Origin: an uncultured Succinivibrionaceae bacterium | Lineage (GTDB): Bacteria; Pseudomonadota; Gammaproteobacteria; Enterobacterales; Succinivibrionaceae | Direction: 5' to 3' | Length of the DNA stretch: 64,000 nucleotides | Assembly (NCBI GenBank): GCA_944393045.1 | Contig: CALXYT010000006.1 | Span: forward strand, 1-64,000 | Shown here: positions 10,058 to 19,632 of the stretch, one piece after another | Layout of the letters: each line of letters starts with the position of its first letter | How positions within the stretch are numbered: the stretch's first letter is position 1 | Made by a program: the position numbers and the translations under genes | Notes under the pieces: model-generated | What the model saw: only the letters and a program-made list of their open reading frames with translations | Database searches by the model: none | Told to the model about the DNA's origin: nothing

Positions 10058-11275
10058 ATGGCTGGTGTATTAGCAATGATTCTTGCAGGTGGTGAAGGTA
10101 CTAGATTACAACCTCTAACTGTAACTAGAAGTAAACCTTCTGTACCGTTTGGTGGTAGCTATAGACTTATTGACTTTGTTTTAAATAACTTTGTTAATTC
10201 TGACATCATAAGAATATTTGTACTTACGCAATTTAAAAGTCAATCGCTCTATATGCACCTAAAAAAAGGCTGGACTGTTAATGGTATACCTGGTTGTTTT
10301 ATTGATCCGATACCTGCGCAAATGAGAATGGGGAAGCGTTGGTATGACGGTACTGCCGATGCAATTTATCAGAATTTAAGTTTTATTGAACATAGCTCAC
10401 CAGATCAAGTATGCATCTTTGGGTCTGATCATGTTTATAAAATGGATATTCGCCAAATGTTACAATACCACCATGCCAAAAAAGCAGTCCTTACAGTTTC
10501 AGCTATAAGAGTACCTATTACGAAAGCTAAAACATTTGGGGTTATTGAAATTAATGAAGATGGCAGAATGATTGGCTTTGAAGAAAAACCTGCTAACCCT
10601 AAATGTATTCCAGGTGATCCCGATTTTGCTTTAGTATCAATGGGTAATTATATTTTTGAGGCAAATACTCTTTATGAAGAATTAAGAGCCGATTCTGAAA
10701 GCATCGATTCCTCTCATGATTTTGCACGCGATATTATTCCTAATCTTTATCCAAAAGAACCAGTCTACGTTTATGACTTTATGAATAATATTATCGAAAA
10801 TGATATTACCCATGGCTATTGGCGTGATGTAGGAAATTTAGATGCTTACTGGCAAGCTAATATGGATTTAGTAGCTGAAAATCCACTCTTTTGCCTTAAC
10901 AATAGTTCCTGGCCGTTGCATACCCATTATCCGCCATTACCACCAGCATTCTTTCAAGATACTGAAGATTTTAAAACTGTTACCTCTCATTCTATGATAT
11001 CAGCTGGCAGCGTAATTACTGGAGCAAAAATTGAACGCAGCGTCTTAGGTTTTAACTGCAATGTTGATACAGGAGCACATATTAAAGAAACAGTATTACT
11101 TGGCGATGTAAAAATAGGTAAAAACTGCCATATACACAAAGCTATCATTGATAAACATGTAGAAATTGCTCCTGGTGTTGTTATTGGCGAAAACTTTGAA
11201 CATGACCGCAACTTCTTTACCGTATCAGAAGGTGGAGTAGTTGTTGTACCAAAAGGGGCAAAGATAGGCTTCTAG
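10058..11275 (+). CDS. glgC: Glucose-1-phosphate adenylyltransferase
   Basis: Makes ADP-glucose from glucose-1-phosphate and ATP, the committed step of bacterial glycogen synthesis. It has 405 residues (E. coli 431). N-terminal nucleotidyltransferase domain: AMILAGGEGTRLQPLT (ATP loop), SKPSVPFGG, WYDGTADAIYQN, FGSDHVYKMD and GFEEKPANP. The C-terminal left-handed beta-helix (about 300-405) carries hexapeptide-like repeats. It is translated with glgA, which starts 1 base after its stop. No glgB, glgX or glgP is adjacent. Confidence 0.97.
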   Translation: MAGVLAMILAGGEGTRLQPLTVTRSKPSVPFGGSYRLIDFVLNNFVNSDIIRIFVLTQFKSQSLYMHLKKGWTVNGIPGCFIDPIPAQMRMGKRWYDGTADAIYQNLSFIEHSSPDQVCIFGSDHVYKMDIRQMLQYHHAKKAVLTVSAIRVPITKAKTFGVIEINEDGRMIGFEEKPANPKCIPGDPDFALVSMGNYIFEANTLYEELRADSESIDSSHDFARDIIPNLYPKEPVYVYDFMNNIIENDITHGYWRDVGNLDAYWQANMDLVAENPLFCLNNSSWPLHTHYPPLPPAFFQDTEDFKTVTSHSMISAGSVITGAKIERSVLGFNCNVDTGAHIKETVLLGDVKIGKNCHIHKAIIDKHVEIAPGVVIGENFEHDRNFFTVSEGGVVVVPKGAKIGF

Positions 11276-11276
11276 T

Positions 11277-12731
11277 ATGCGTATATTATTTTTAACACCA
11301 GAGTTATGTAATTTTGTAAAAACAGGAGGTCTTGCGGACGTCTCTAAGGCCCTTCCTATAGAGCTAACCAAGAATGGGCATGATGTGCGCATTATGCTCC
11401 CTTGTTACTCAAAAATTAATAACTGGTTTAATATTCCTGTCATTGCCGAATTTACCATGCGCAATCCCCAAAATAATTCGAAAATTAACTTTAAAGTCCG
11501 TGAAGCAAAACTTGATAATATCATTGTTTGGTTAATTGATTATGAGTATTACTTTAACCGTAATAACTTATATGCCGAAAATAACGAAGCTTATCATGAT
11601 AATGGTGAACGCTTTGCCTTCTTTACTGCAGCCTGCTTACAAACAATAAAAGAATTTAATTATCCTGTTGATATCATTCACTGCAATGATTGGCATACTG
11701 CTCTTGCACCAATGATTATTCATTGTAAATATTATGAAGATGAGTTCTTTAAAAACACCAGAACTATTCTTACTATTCACAATGGATTATTCCAAGGTAT
11801 TTTTGATCGTAGCCAATTATGGATGCTCCCAGAGCTTGCTAGAATCAATAACGATAGCGTAACACATGGTTATAGCAATCTTAATTTCTTAAAATGTGGA
11901 GTTTATTACGCCGATAAAATTGTTGCTGTAAGTCCTAGTTATGCCGAAGAATTAACAACCTTTTTAGGTGGTCACGGTATGGCTCAAAATTACCTTGAGC
12001 GCATTGATGATTTATGTGGTATCGTAAATGGCTGTGATTATACCGACTGGGATCCAGAACATGATGTTACTATCCCATTTCATTTTAATATAGACTCTTT
12101 GCACAATAAAAACTTATGTAAATATTTGCTGCAAGAAACTACTAACTTACCAGTTTGTGATATTCCGGTTTTTGGGATGGTTTGTCGCCTTACAGATCAA
12201 AAAGGTATCAATTTACTAATACCTATTTTAGATGACTTCTTACGCCATAAAATACAGCTAATCTTAGTAGGTACTGGTGATCCTATCTTAGAAAAAAACT
12301 TAATGTCTTATACTGAGAAATTTAAAGATCGTTTTGTCTTTAAAAGTCTTTATGATAATAACCTTGCGCATTTAGTTGAGGCTGGGGCTGACTTTTTTCT
12401 GATGCCATCAATCTTTGAGCCTTGTGGCTTAAATCAAATGTATTCTTTAGCTTATGGCACTTTGCCAATTGTCCGTGCTGTTGGTGGACTAAAAGATACC
12501 GTGGTTTGCTATGATGATGATAGAGAAAATGCTACCGGATTTATTTTTCAGGAACCAGACCCTCAAGCATTACTTACTTGCTTAAGACGAGTACTTATTT
12601 TTTATTTACAAGATAAAGATGAACTTGCACGCTTGCGTAATAACGCTATGAAAGTTAAATATAGCTGGAAGGACTCTGCTCAAAGCTATGAAATAGTCTA
12701 TCAAGATGCCTTAAATAAACCACATTATTAA
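11277..12731 (+). CDS. glgA: Glycogen synthase (ADP-glucose dependent)
   Basis: GT5 glycosyltransferase that extends alpha-1,4-glucan with ADP-glucose. It has 484 residues (E. coli 477). The N-terminal KTGGLADVSKALP is the ADP-glucose loop of the family; HCNDWHTAL is the His-Asp region of the GT-B N-domain. The C-domain has MVCRLTDQKGINLL and PSIFEPCGLNQMYSLAYGT, with the retaining Glu and conserved Cys of bacterial GlgA. It sits immediately after glgC, so synthesis of substrate and polymer are co-expressed. Confidence 0.97.
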   Translation: MRILFLTPELCNFVKTGGLADVSKALPIELTKNGHDVRIMLPCYSKINNWFNIPVIAEFTMRNPQNNSKINFKVREAKLDNIIVWLIDYEYYFNRNNLYAENNEAYHDNGERFAFFTAACLQTIKEFNYPVDIIHCNDWHTALAPMIIHCKYYEDEFFKNTRTILTIHNGLFQGIFDRSQLWMLPELARINNDSVTHGYSNLNFLKCGVYYADKIVAVSPSYAEELTTFLGGHGMAQNYLERIDDLCGIVNGCDYTDWDPEHDVTIPFHFNIDSLHNKNLCKYLLQETTNLPVCDIPVFGMVCRLTDQKGINLLIPILDDFLRHKIQLILVGTGDPILEKNLMSYTEKFKDRFVFKSLYDNNLAHLVEAGADFFLMPSIFEPCGLNQMYSLAYGTLPIVRAVGGLKDTVVCYDDDRENATGFIFQEPDPQALLTCLRRVLIFYLQDKDELARLRNNAMKVKYSWKDSAQSYEIVYQDALNKPHY

Positions 12732-12803
12732 GCACCATTATTAATTTGCATCAACAATACATCTTTACGGTATAATAAACTTTATTTAATTATTGGAAAT
12801 TAT

Positions 12804-13595
12804 ATGAAGTCTTTTATTGATAATGTTAAAGAGCCTCATAATATTGGCCCCTATATTGCCTTTATGAGTAGCTTTTTAGGTGCAAGAGTATTATTTGGTT
12901 CACTTAAAAACTTTGCCCTTTTATTTATGCTTAGTTTGAGCATGATTATCTCCTGTATTATTCCGCTACTGGCTTTTGTAACTATTCCGGCCTTCTTAAC
13001 GGCAGTATTACTAATAGCCATAAAGACTCTTTACGCTCAAACTTATACTATAAGCGATATCTTAAAAGCACAAGCTTATCGCCTTTCCCCCAAAGTTATC
13101 TCTTTTTCCATTTTATCCTTAGTGCCTTTATCAGTGCTTATTGCAAGTGGTACCAATCTTTATTATGCCATAACTCCTATGGGAGTCGAACCAATGGCAA
13201 TTTATCTACTACTAATAGCCATTTTTATTGCTCTACTTTGGGGAGTTGTAATTGCAGTTGCTAATATTTTCAGCCTAAAAAAAGACTTAAGAACATTTAG
13301 TGTTATTACCGAGGCTATTGATGCTCTTATAAAAAATCCGTTTATTATTTTTATGACCCTGGTGCAGTGGTTTTTAACTTTTATCATGATGTACTTTGTT
13401 ATGAATATCGCTATTATCGGCACGCAAGTTCTGCTTGGTTCCATGCCATTAGTTTTAGCAATTAGTAACTACCTTGTAGCACTTTTAGTTATTGCCCTCT
13501 TTTTAAGTTTTTACTTAAGCCATATTGCGGCATTAGCTATTTTCATTACTGCAAATGATAATAATATACCTTCTGTAACTAAAGATTTAACTTAA
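12804..13595 (+). CDS. Polytopic inner-membrane protein of unknown function
   Basis: A 263-residue very hydrophobic protein with about six membrane segments (roughly residues 37-55, 58-77, 95-118, 132-157, 180-204 and 215-250) and a soluble N-terminus (VKEPHNIGPYIAFMSSFLGAR). It resembles small bacterial membrane proteins of unassigned function; I do not recognise a characterised family with certainty. It lies 72 bases after glgA, with GGAA before the ATG, and ends at a bidirectional terminator, so it could be co-transcribed with glgCA. A link to glycogen is not shown by the sequence. Confidence 0.75.
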   Translation: MKSFIDNVKEPHNIGPYIAFMSSFLGARVLFGSLKNFALLFMLSLSMIISCIIPLLAFVTIPAFLTAVLLIAIKTLYAQTYTISDILKAQAYRLSPKVISFSILSLVPLSVLIASGTNLYYAITPMGVEPMAIYLLLIAIFIALLWGVVIAVANIFSLKKDLRTFSVITEAIDALIKNPFIIFMTLVQWFLTFIMMYFVMNIAIIGTQVLLGSMPLVLAISNYLVALLVIALFLSFYLSHIAALAIFITANDNNIPSVTKDLT

Positions 13596-13617
13596 CATTG
13601 CATAATTATGTAAGTCA

Positions 13618-13658
13618 TAAAAAACAAGGATAGTTTAATTTACTATCCTTGCATTTTT
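13618..13658. terminator. Bidirectional terminator between the membrane protein and srmB
   Basis: A perfect 10-base stem CAAGGATAGT (13625-13634) / ACTATCCTTG (13642-13651) is flanked by an A-rich run on the left and a T run on the right, so it can serve both converging genes. Confidence 0.85.
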
Positions 13659-13692
13659 TCTTTACGTTATAAAGTAGAAAACTTATTCTTTA

Positions 13693-15288
13693 CTATTTGT
13701 TCTTCATTGTTTTAAAGGAAGTTTTTCCTTTTGCCTTAAAAGTGCGTTCTTTATCATTAGCCCCACTGTCGCTCTTTCCTTTAAATGCTTTTTTGGAGTC
13801 AAATGAACGAACATGCTCATTAACTTTATATGAGTCCTTATCCTTTGGCTTTGCTTTTTCTTTAAACGCTTTTGGGGAAGGAGTTAAAGATTCTTTAGTC
13901 TTATTATTAGAAGAAGTCTTAGTATCTACGCTAGTAGCAACTTTTGCCATCTCTAAGGCTCTTGCCGCTAAAATCTTGGCTATTTCTTCCTCGCTCTTGC
14001 CATCATTTTGAAGTTTACGAATCTTCTTTGCTAATAAATCTGGCTTACCTTTATTTTTTTGTTTAGCAAGACGCTGTTTTACATGCTTTTGTTGTTTTTC
14101 TTTTACTTTATTTTTCTTCTTTTTCTTAGTAAAGTCAGCTATCTTATGTTGTGGTCTTAAAGCATCAATAACTCTTACATCAACACTTTCCCCGGTATAG
14201 CGTTCAATTCTCTCCATTTGTTGCACATCATGAGCTTCAATTAAATTTATCGCAACCCCTTTACGACCAGCTCGGGCAGTTCTTCCTATACGATGCACGT
14301 AAACATCTGCATAACGAGGTAAATCAAAGTTAATTACATGGGTAATATCAACTATATCTAAACCACGAGCTGCCACATCGGTAGCTAATAAAATCTTTAC
14401 CTCATTATTTGTAAAACGTCTAATAGCCTCAATTCTTTTATCCTGCGCCATTTCTCCTCGTAAATAGACATATGGTATTGTGGCACCTGATAAATCTTTA
14501 CAAAGCTCCATTAAACGCTCACGAGTCTTTACAAAAACTACTACCTTATCTAAAGTTTCATCTTTTAGTAATGTCTTTAATAACTCTACCTTATGCTCAT
14601 AAGAATCGGCATAATACTTATATTGCCTAATCTTCTTACGTTCTGAACGAGGGGAGTCAATATGAATTTCCACAGGATTTGCCAATACCTCATTAGCAAA
14701 CTTAGTAACTAACTCGCCTTCTAAAGTAGCTGAAAATAATAATGTCTGCTCTCTACGAGAACATCTGTCGGCAATATAGGTTACATCATCGATAAAGCCC
14801 ATATCAAGCATGCGATCTGCTTCATCCAACACCAGCATTTCAACTGCCTGGATATCAAACATTTTTTTACGTAAATATTCAATTAAACGACCTGGTGTAG
14901 CAATTACAATATCAGTTTTTTCAGCTATTGTTTCAAGCTGTTCTTCATGCTCTACCCCACCAATTAGCACACCTATTTTTAAGCGAGGTAAATATTTTGC
15001 TAAGTCTTTGCACATTTGGGTAACTTGCAATGCTAATTCTCTGGTAGGAGTTAATATTAACACGCGGCAAAGCCCAAGTTTTTTTACCGGAAAATCCACT
15101 AAATGCTGTAATGCAGGTAATAAAAAGGCTGCTGTTTTACCGGTACCTGTTGGAGCATCAGCTAAGATATCTTGACCATTTAAAGCATTGGGAATAACCT
15201 CCTGCTGCACATGAGTTGGCTTTTTAAAACCTAAATCCTCAATTGCTCTTAGTAATAAATCATCTAATTCTAGTTCATTAAATTCCAT
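13693..15288 (-). CDS. srmB: DEAD-box RNA helicase, SrmB-like
   Basis: ATP-dependent RNA helicase; SrmB acts early in 50S subunit assembly. All motifs are present in order: FNELELDDLLLRAIEDLGF and the Q motif, APTGTGKT (I), PTRELA (Ia), TPGR (Ib), DEAD (II), FSATLEG (III), TDVAARGLDI (V) and HRIGRTARAGR (VI). The FxELELDxxLL opening and the APTGTGKTAAFLLPALQHLxDFP stretch are close to E. coli SrmB rather than RhlB, RhlE or DeaD. The 531-residue length against 444 is due to a Lys-rich low-complexity tail from about residue 385, probably an RNA-binding extension. The assignment to SrmB is good but not certain among paralogues. Confidence 0.85.
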   Translation of the reverse strand: MEFNELELDDLLLRAIEDLGFKKPTHVQQEVIPNALNGQDILADAPTGTGKTAAFLLPALQHLVDFPVKKLGLCRVLILTPTRELALQVTQMCKDLAKYLPRLKIGVLIGGVEHEEQLETIAEKTDIVIATPGRLIEYLRKKMFDIQAVEMLVLDEADRMLDMGFIDDVTYIADRCSRREQTLLFSATLEGELVTKFANEVLANPVEIHIDSPRSERKKIRQYKYYADSYEHKVELLKTLLKDETLDKVVVFVKTRERLMELCKDLSGATIPYVYLRGEMAQDKRIEAIRRFTNNEVKILLATDVAARGLDIVDITHVINFDLPRYADVYVHRIGRTARAGRKGVAINLIEAHDVQQMERIERYTGESVDVRVIDALRPQHKIADFTKKKKKNKVKEKQQKHVKQRLAKQKNKGKPDLLAKKIRKLQNDGKSEEEIAKILAARALEMAKVATSVDTKTSSNNKTKESLTPSPKAFKEKAKPKDKDSYKVNEHVRSFDSKKAFKGKSDSGANDKERTFKAKGKTSFKTMKNK

Positions 15289-15331
15289 CTGAGGTTATTT
15301 CCTTAATACTGTTAAATTTACTAACTCTCTT

Positions 15332-15598
15332 TTAATTAGCAGTTAATTCTTGATCGTGAGCATCTAAAATAATTTTTACCATTTTTATATGTAGTGGTTC
15401 TGTTGGCTCTACCCTACGTAATAAAAATCCTACCAGCTCTAAATCAGAAAGATTTAAAAACTCATCATATTCCCAAAAAACTTCTTCACTTAACTTTGGT
15501 AAATATTTTTCAACAAAAGGCTCGAGCATTAAATCAAGCTCACGCATACCTCGGCGTGATTTCCATTTAATACTATCCCAATTTTGTTCTGTTATCAT
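15332..15598 (-). CDS. sdhE: FAD assembly factor SdhE
   Basis: Small helical protein (88 residues) that promotes covalent attachment of FAD to succinate dehydrogenase and fumarate reductase flavoproteins. The family signature RGxxE is visible in KSRRGMRELDLMLEPF, followed by the usual acidic helices. AAGGA precedes the ATG. It lies between thyA and srmB rather than beside its usual CptA partner. Confidence 0.92.
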   Translation of the reverse strand: MITEQNWDSIKWKSRRGMRELDLMLEPFVEKYLPKLSEEVFWEYDEFLNLSDLELVGFLLRRVEPTEPLHIKMVKIILDAHDQELTAN

Positions 15599-15620
15599 AA
15601 AAGTCCTTACATTTTATAAT

Positions 15621-16415
15621 TTAAACGGCAATTGGAGCTTTAATTGTAGGATATGGATCGTAATCAGAAATCTCAAAATCTTCAAACTTATATCCAAAAA
15701 TTGAATCAGGCTTACGAAGTAACTTAAACTTTGGTAATGCTCGAGGAGTACGAGATAATTGCAATTGTGCCTGCTCTAAATGATTTAAATATAGATGCAC
15801 ATCACCACCAGTCCAAACAAATTCATAAGGAATTAAATTACACTGCTCGGCTACCATATATAAAAGCATAGAATAACTTGCAATATTAAATGGTAAACCT
15901 AAGAAAGTATCACAGCTTCTTTGATAAAGCTGTAAACTTAATTTACCATCTGCCACATAAAACTGAAACAAGGCATGACATGGTGGTAATTTCATTTGAT
16001 CAATATCTGCTACATTCCACGCTGATACAATAATTCTTCGGCTATCAGGAGTTTGTCTTATCTGTTCTATTACCTTGGAGATTTGGTCAATATGCTTGCC
16101 ATCAGGGGTAGGCCAAGAGCGCCATTGATAACCATATACTGGTCCTAAATTACCATTTTCATCTGCCCATTCGTCCCAAATAGTTACCTTATTGTCATGT
16201 AAATACTTAATATTGGTATCACCATTAAGGAACCATAATAATTCATGGATTATGGAGCGAAGATGAAGTTTTTTAGTAGTTAATAACGGAAAACCATCTT
16301 GCATATTAAAACGCATCTGATAGCCAAAAACCGACTTAGTACCAGTTCCTGTGCGATCGGTCTTAGTAGCACCGTGATCGATAATGTGCTGCAATAAAGC
16401 TAAATATTGTTGCAT
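15621..16415 (-). CDS. thyA: Thymidylate synthase
   Basis: Converts dUMP to dTMP with methylenetetrahydrofolate. It has 264 residues, the same length as in E. coli. The catalytic Cys is in [13 protein letters not shown]; the phosphate-binding segment is [17 protein letters not shown]; the folate/dUMP region is [15 protein letters not shown]. The ATG is preceded by AGGAA. In E. coli lgt lies between ptsP and thyA; here thyA follows ptsP by 17 bases and lgt is absent. Confidence 0.98.
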   Translation of the reverse strand: MQQYLALLQHIIDHGATKTDRTGTGTKSVFGYQMRFNMQDGFPLLTTKKLHLRSIIHELLWFLNGDTNIKYLHDNKVTIWDEWADENGNLGPVYGYQWRSWPTPDGKHIDQISKVIEQIRQTPDSRRIIVSAWNVADIDQMKLPPCHALFQFYVADGKLSLQLYQRSCDTFLGLPFNIASYSMLLYMVAEQCNLIPYEFVWTGGDVHLYLNHLEQAQLQLSRTPRALPKFKLLRKPDSIFGYKFEDFEISDYDPYPTIKAPIAV

Positions 16416-16432
16416 TACTAGTTCCTATTTAA

Positions 16433-18685
16433 TTAAATACTACGGAGCTCGTTAATATATTGATAAATACCTTTTTCTTTAGCGTAATTTAAATATAGCT
16501 CTTTAATAGATCTTGCAGATGACAGCTTAATAGCCTGCTTAAATACTTCTTCAAGTTCAGCAATATTTACCCTACGTAAAATATACTTAACTATTGGGAT
16601 TGAGGTGTAATTCATACTTAATTCTCGATAACCAATAGAGACTAATAACATAGCTCCTAATGGATCACCTGCAAGTTCCCCACAAATAGCTAAAGGGCGA
16701 TTTATTTCCTTATTACAAATACGTAATAAACGAGCCAATACTCTAATCATAGCAGGCTGGAAACAATCATATAACTTCATTACTTTTGGGTTATTACGAT
16801 CAACTGCTAACACATATTGCGTTAAATCATTACTACCAATTGAGAAGAAATCTAAATATGGAGCAAAATCCTCAAGTAAGAACATGGTTGCAGGTACTTC
16901 AATCATCGCTCCAAGTTTTGGGTAAGAGATTTTAGTACTAAACTCCTCGCATATTTCCTTATACGCCTGATCAAGCATTTCTTTAGCTTTTATTACCTCA
17001 TCTAAATTAGAAACCATAGGTAACATAATTTCTAAGTTTTCATATTTTCTTGAGGCCTTAAGCATTGCTCTGAACTGCGTTAAGAGTAAGTTGGGACGAT
17101 CTAAGGAAATTCTAATACCACGCCAGCCTAAAAATGGATTATTCTCATTAACAGGCAAATAAGGTAATGGTTTATCACCACCAATATCAAGTGTTCTCAT
17201 ACGTACACGTTTTGGAGCAAAATGCTTTAAGCAATCCTCATAATGCACGCATTCCTCTAATTCTGAAGGGAAGGTGGTATGCATCATAAATTCAATTTCA
17301 GTACGATATAACCCTACCCCGTCAATCATATTAAGTAGATACTCATCGTCTGCATCAAAATTTAATCCTGCATTAAGTTCAACTGTTATTTGCTGACCAT
17401 CTAAAGTAATAGCTTTTTGATCTTTTTCAGCATTAAATAAACGAGAGTGTTCAGCATTAGCTGTCATCATGCCATTATATTCAGCAATAACACCTTCAGG
17501 TGGATCGATTAAAAGCTCTTTTCTAGAACCATCAACAATAAATAAGTGACGGTCTAAATGCTCAAGCTGCATATCAACGCCAATAAGGGTTGGAATATTT
17601 AAATTCTTGGCTAAAATAGCTGCAATTGAATTAGCTGACCCCTTTAGCGATACAATACCTGCAATCTTTTCTCTTGGAGCTTCGGCAATTAAAGAGGCGG
17701 TAATTTCTTCCGCTAATAAAATAACTGGTTCAGTAAAATCAAACTCATCTAAATAACTATGAGCTAAACGAGAAAGAAGACGCTGAGCTAAATCTTTAAC
17801 ATCTAACGCCTCTTCTTTTTTACCGTCTTGCAATCTTTGGGAAACAAGCTGCTCTGCGATAATTTTTACAGCGCTAGAAGCACTCCAAGATTGATCATAA
17901 ATTAAATTATCAACACTATCGCTAAATTCTTGACTATCAAGAATCTGCTGATAAGTAGAAAACATCTTGGAGAGGTCGAGATTTTTCATATTATCATTAA
18001 CACGTAATGATAAACTATCTAAATCTACTTGTAACTGAAATAGTGCCTGATGGAATAATTCTACTTGTAATTGTGGATCATCAGTTTTCTTTAATAATAC
18101 CTGCTCAAGTTCCATATGAGGTTGCCATACCCAACCACGAGCAACAGCAATTCCCCCAAAGCCACAAACGCATGATAATGGAGCTTTTATATCACTACTC
18201 TTTTCTTTTAATTCTGATAAATACAAAATAGAAGCCAATTGAGCCGCTAAGGTAACCAAAAATGATTCTTCCACATCATCAAATTGACGAGACTGCTTTT
18301 GCTGGGCAATTAACACGCCAAGCACATTTGCCTCATGAACAATTGGTACCCCTAAAAATGACTTAAATTCTTCTTCACCAATTTCAGGAATGTACTTAAA
18401 ATTCGGATGAGTTTGAGCATTTGCTAAATTAAGAACCTCATTACGCTTACCTACAAGACCTACCAACCCTTCCCCAAAACGTAAGGTTACTTTACCAATA
18501 GATTCCTTAGATAAGCCCTCAGTAGCAGCTAATCTATATCTCTTTCTTGGTTCCTCTGTTAAATATATAGAGCAACAATCAACCCCCAAAGCTTCTTTAG
18601 TCTTTTGTACTAGCAACTCTAAAGCTTTAGATAAGTCCTTTTCTTTTAATACTTGCTCAATTATTTGTCTAAGTGTTGTAAGCAA
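16433..18685 (-). CDS. ptsP: Nitrogen-PTS Enzyme I (PtsP) lacking the catalytic histidine
   Basis: PtsP normally takes phosphate from PEP onto a histidine and passes it to NPr in the regulatory nitrogen PTS. It has 750 residues (E. coli 748): a GAF domain (about 1-165), the Enzyme I swivel and HPr-binding region (about 170-400), and a PEP-binding barrel (about 400-740). The barrel keeps MRTLDIGGDKPLP, WRGIRISLDRP, FFSIGSNDLTQY and ICGELAGDP, including the catalytic Cys. In the swivel domain, where the family has GAANSHAAI with the phosphorylated His (E. coli His356), this protein reads GSANSIAAI: residue 354 is Ile (codon ATT, bases 17624-17626). The TTG start is set by GGAGG, which overlaps the rppH stop codon. 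Confidence 0.93.
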   Translation of the reverse strand: MLTTLRQIIEQVLKEKDLSKALELLVQKTKEALGVDCCSIYLTEEPRKRYRLAATEGLSKESIGKVTLRFGEGLVGLVGKRNEVLNLANAQTHPNFKYIPEIGEEEFKSFLGVPIVHEANVLGVLIAQQKQSRQFDDVEESFLVTLAAQLASILYLSELKEKSSDIKAPLSCVCGFGGIAVARGWVWQPHMELEQVLLKKTDDPQLQVELFHQALFQLQVDLDSLSLRVNDNMKNLDLSKMFSTYQQILDSQEFSDSVDNLIYDQSWSASSAVKIIAEQLVSQRLQDGKKEEALDVKDLAQRLLSRLAHSYLDEFDFTEPVILLAEEITASLIAEAPREKIAGIVSLKGSANSIAAILAKNLNIPTLIGVDMQLEHLDRHLFIVDGSRKELLIDPPEGVIAEYNGMMTANAEHSRLFNAEKDQKAITLDGQQITVELNAGLNFDADDEYLLNMIDGVGLYRTEIEFMMHTTFPSELEECVHYEDCLKHFAPKRVRMRTLDIGGDKPLPYLPVNENNPFLGWRGIRISLDRPNLLLTQFRAMLKASRKYENLEIMLPMVSNLDEVIKAKEMLDQAYKEICEEFSTKISYPKLGAMIEVPATMFLLEDFAPYLDFFSIGSNDLTQYVLAVDRNNPKVMKLYDCFQPAMIRVLARLLRICNKEINRPLAICGELAGDPLGAMLLVSIGYRELSMNYTSIPIVKYILRRVNIAELEEVFKQAIKLSSARSIKELYLNYAKEKGIYQYINELRSI

Positions 18686-18688
18686 TTT

Positions 18689-19288
18689 TTACCTCCACGC
18701 TCTTGAGACCTGGGCATCACGTCTAAATGTGCGACGCTTTTTCATTTTATTATTTCTTTCATCATAAACACCATGTAACGCGCACTGCATAAACTCACGC
18801 ATTACTTTACGGTAAACATCCTTTTTAAAAGGAACAACTTGTCTTACAGGATACCAGTAAGTAACCCATCTCCAGTCATCAAATTCCGGTAATTTAGTAC
18901 TATTAAATACTATCTTTTTTTCACTCTCTTCATTTAAACGTAATAAAAACCATTTCTGACGTTGTCCCACGCATACTGGAGACTCATCTTGACGTATCAT
19001 ACGATGTGGTAAACGATACTTAAACCATCCTTTACTTACTGTAACTAAGGTAACATCTTTGGGATTTAAGCCTAGTTCTTCACGTAACTCACGATACATT
19101 GCCTCCTCTGGAGTTTCATTTCGATTAATACCACCCTGAGGAAACTGCCAGGAATGTTGTCCCACTCTTCTAGCCCATAAAACCTGACCATGGCGATTAT
19201 AAATAACAATCCCCACGTTAGGTCTAAAACCCTCATAATCTAGAACTATATCATCTCTATCTCTTAGTTTTGCTGCAGAGACTTTCAT
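18689..19288 (-). CDS. rppH: RNA pyrophosphohydrolase RppH
   Basis: Nudix hydrolase that removes pyrophosphate from the 5' end of mRNA and so starts RNase E-dependent decay. It has 199 residues (E. coli 176). The Nudix box [22 protein letters not shown] fits GX5EX7REUXEEXGU. The N-terminal region, [12 protein letters not shown]...[16 protein letters not shown], is also typical. A basic C-terminal tail ([11 protein letters not shown]) is longer than usual. Its stop codon TAA is part of the GGAGGTAA ribosome site of ptsP, so the two are probably translationally coupled. Confidence 0.95.
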   Translation of the reverse strand: MKVSAAKLRDRDDIVLDYEGFRPNVGIVIYNRHGQVLWARRVGQHSWQFPQGGINRNETPEEAMYRELREELGLNPKDVTLVTVSKGWFKYRLPHRMIRQDESPVCVGQRQKWFLLRLNEESEKKIVFNSTKLPEFDDWRWVTYWYPVRQVVPFKKDVYRKVMREFMQCALHGVYDERNNKMKKRRTFRRDAQVSRAWR

Positions 19289-19632
19289 CTTATCTTAAAT
19301 TACCTTTTTATTACAGAGAGTAGAAAACGCCCAAAAGCAAAAATTAAAAATCTCTGCGACTCTCATTAGTGCACAAAAATATCAGCTTTCCTTATGTCTT
19401 GTTTTTAAGAAATTACACTATAAAATATTTCTAGCTCTAAAAAAGACAGACGCCTCAAACCTTCAAGTTTTAAGTTACTCTATATAAGCAATTTTACCCT
19501 AAATCGGCTTGATTTTCCAAAAAAATAGATTAAACTCAAGTCTATTAAAGTTTTTTATTTTCTTACTAAAAAACTGAATTTAGCAATTTCATTACCTTGA
19601 TCTTAGAACTTGTTTTTAACTTTTAGTTCCAT
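19289..19632. other. Divergent intergenic region rppH/mutH
   Basis: 344 bases, AT-rich, containing the promoters of the divergent rppH and mutH genes. I see no open frame, no strong hairpin and no convincing -35/-10 pair. Confidence 0.5.

Noticed and set aside
12804..13595. A glycogen-related function for the membrane protein after glgA
   Set aside because: Only proximity supports it; the sequence shows membrane helices and no carbohydrate motif.
19289..19632. A small RNA in the rppH/mutH gap
   Set aside because: Only short imperfect repeats (CAGAGAG / CTCTGCG) and no promoter-terminator pair.
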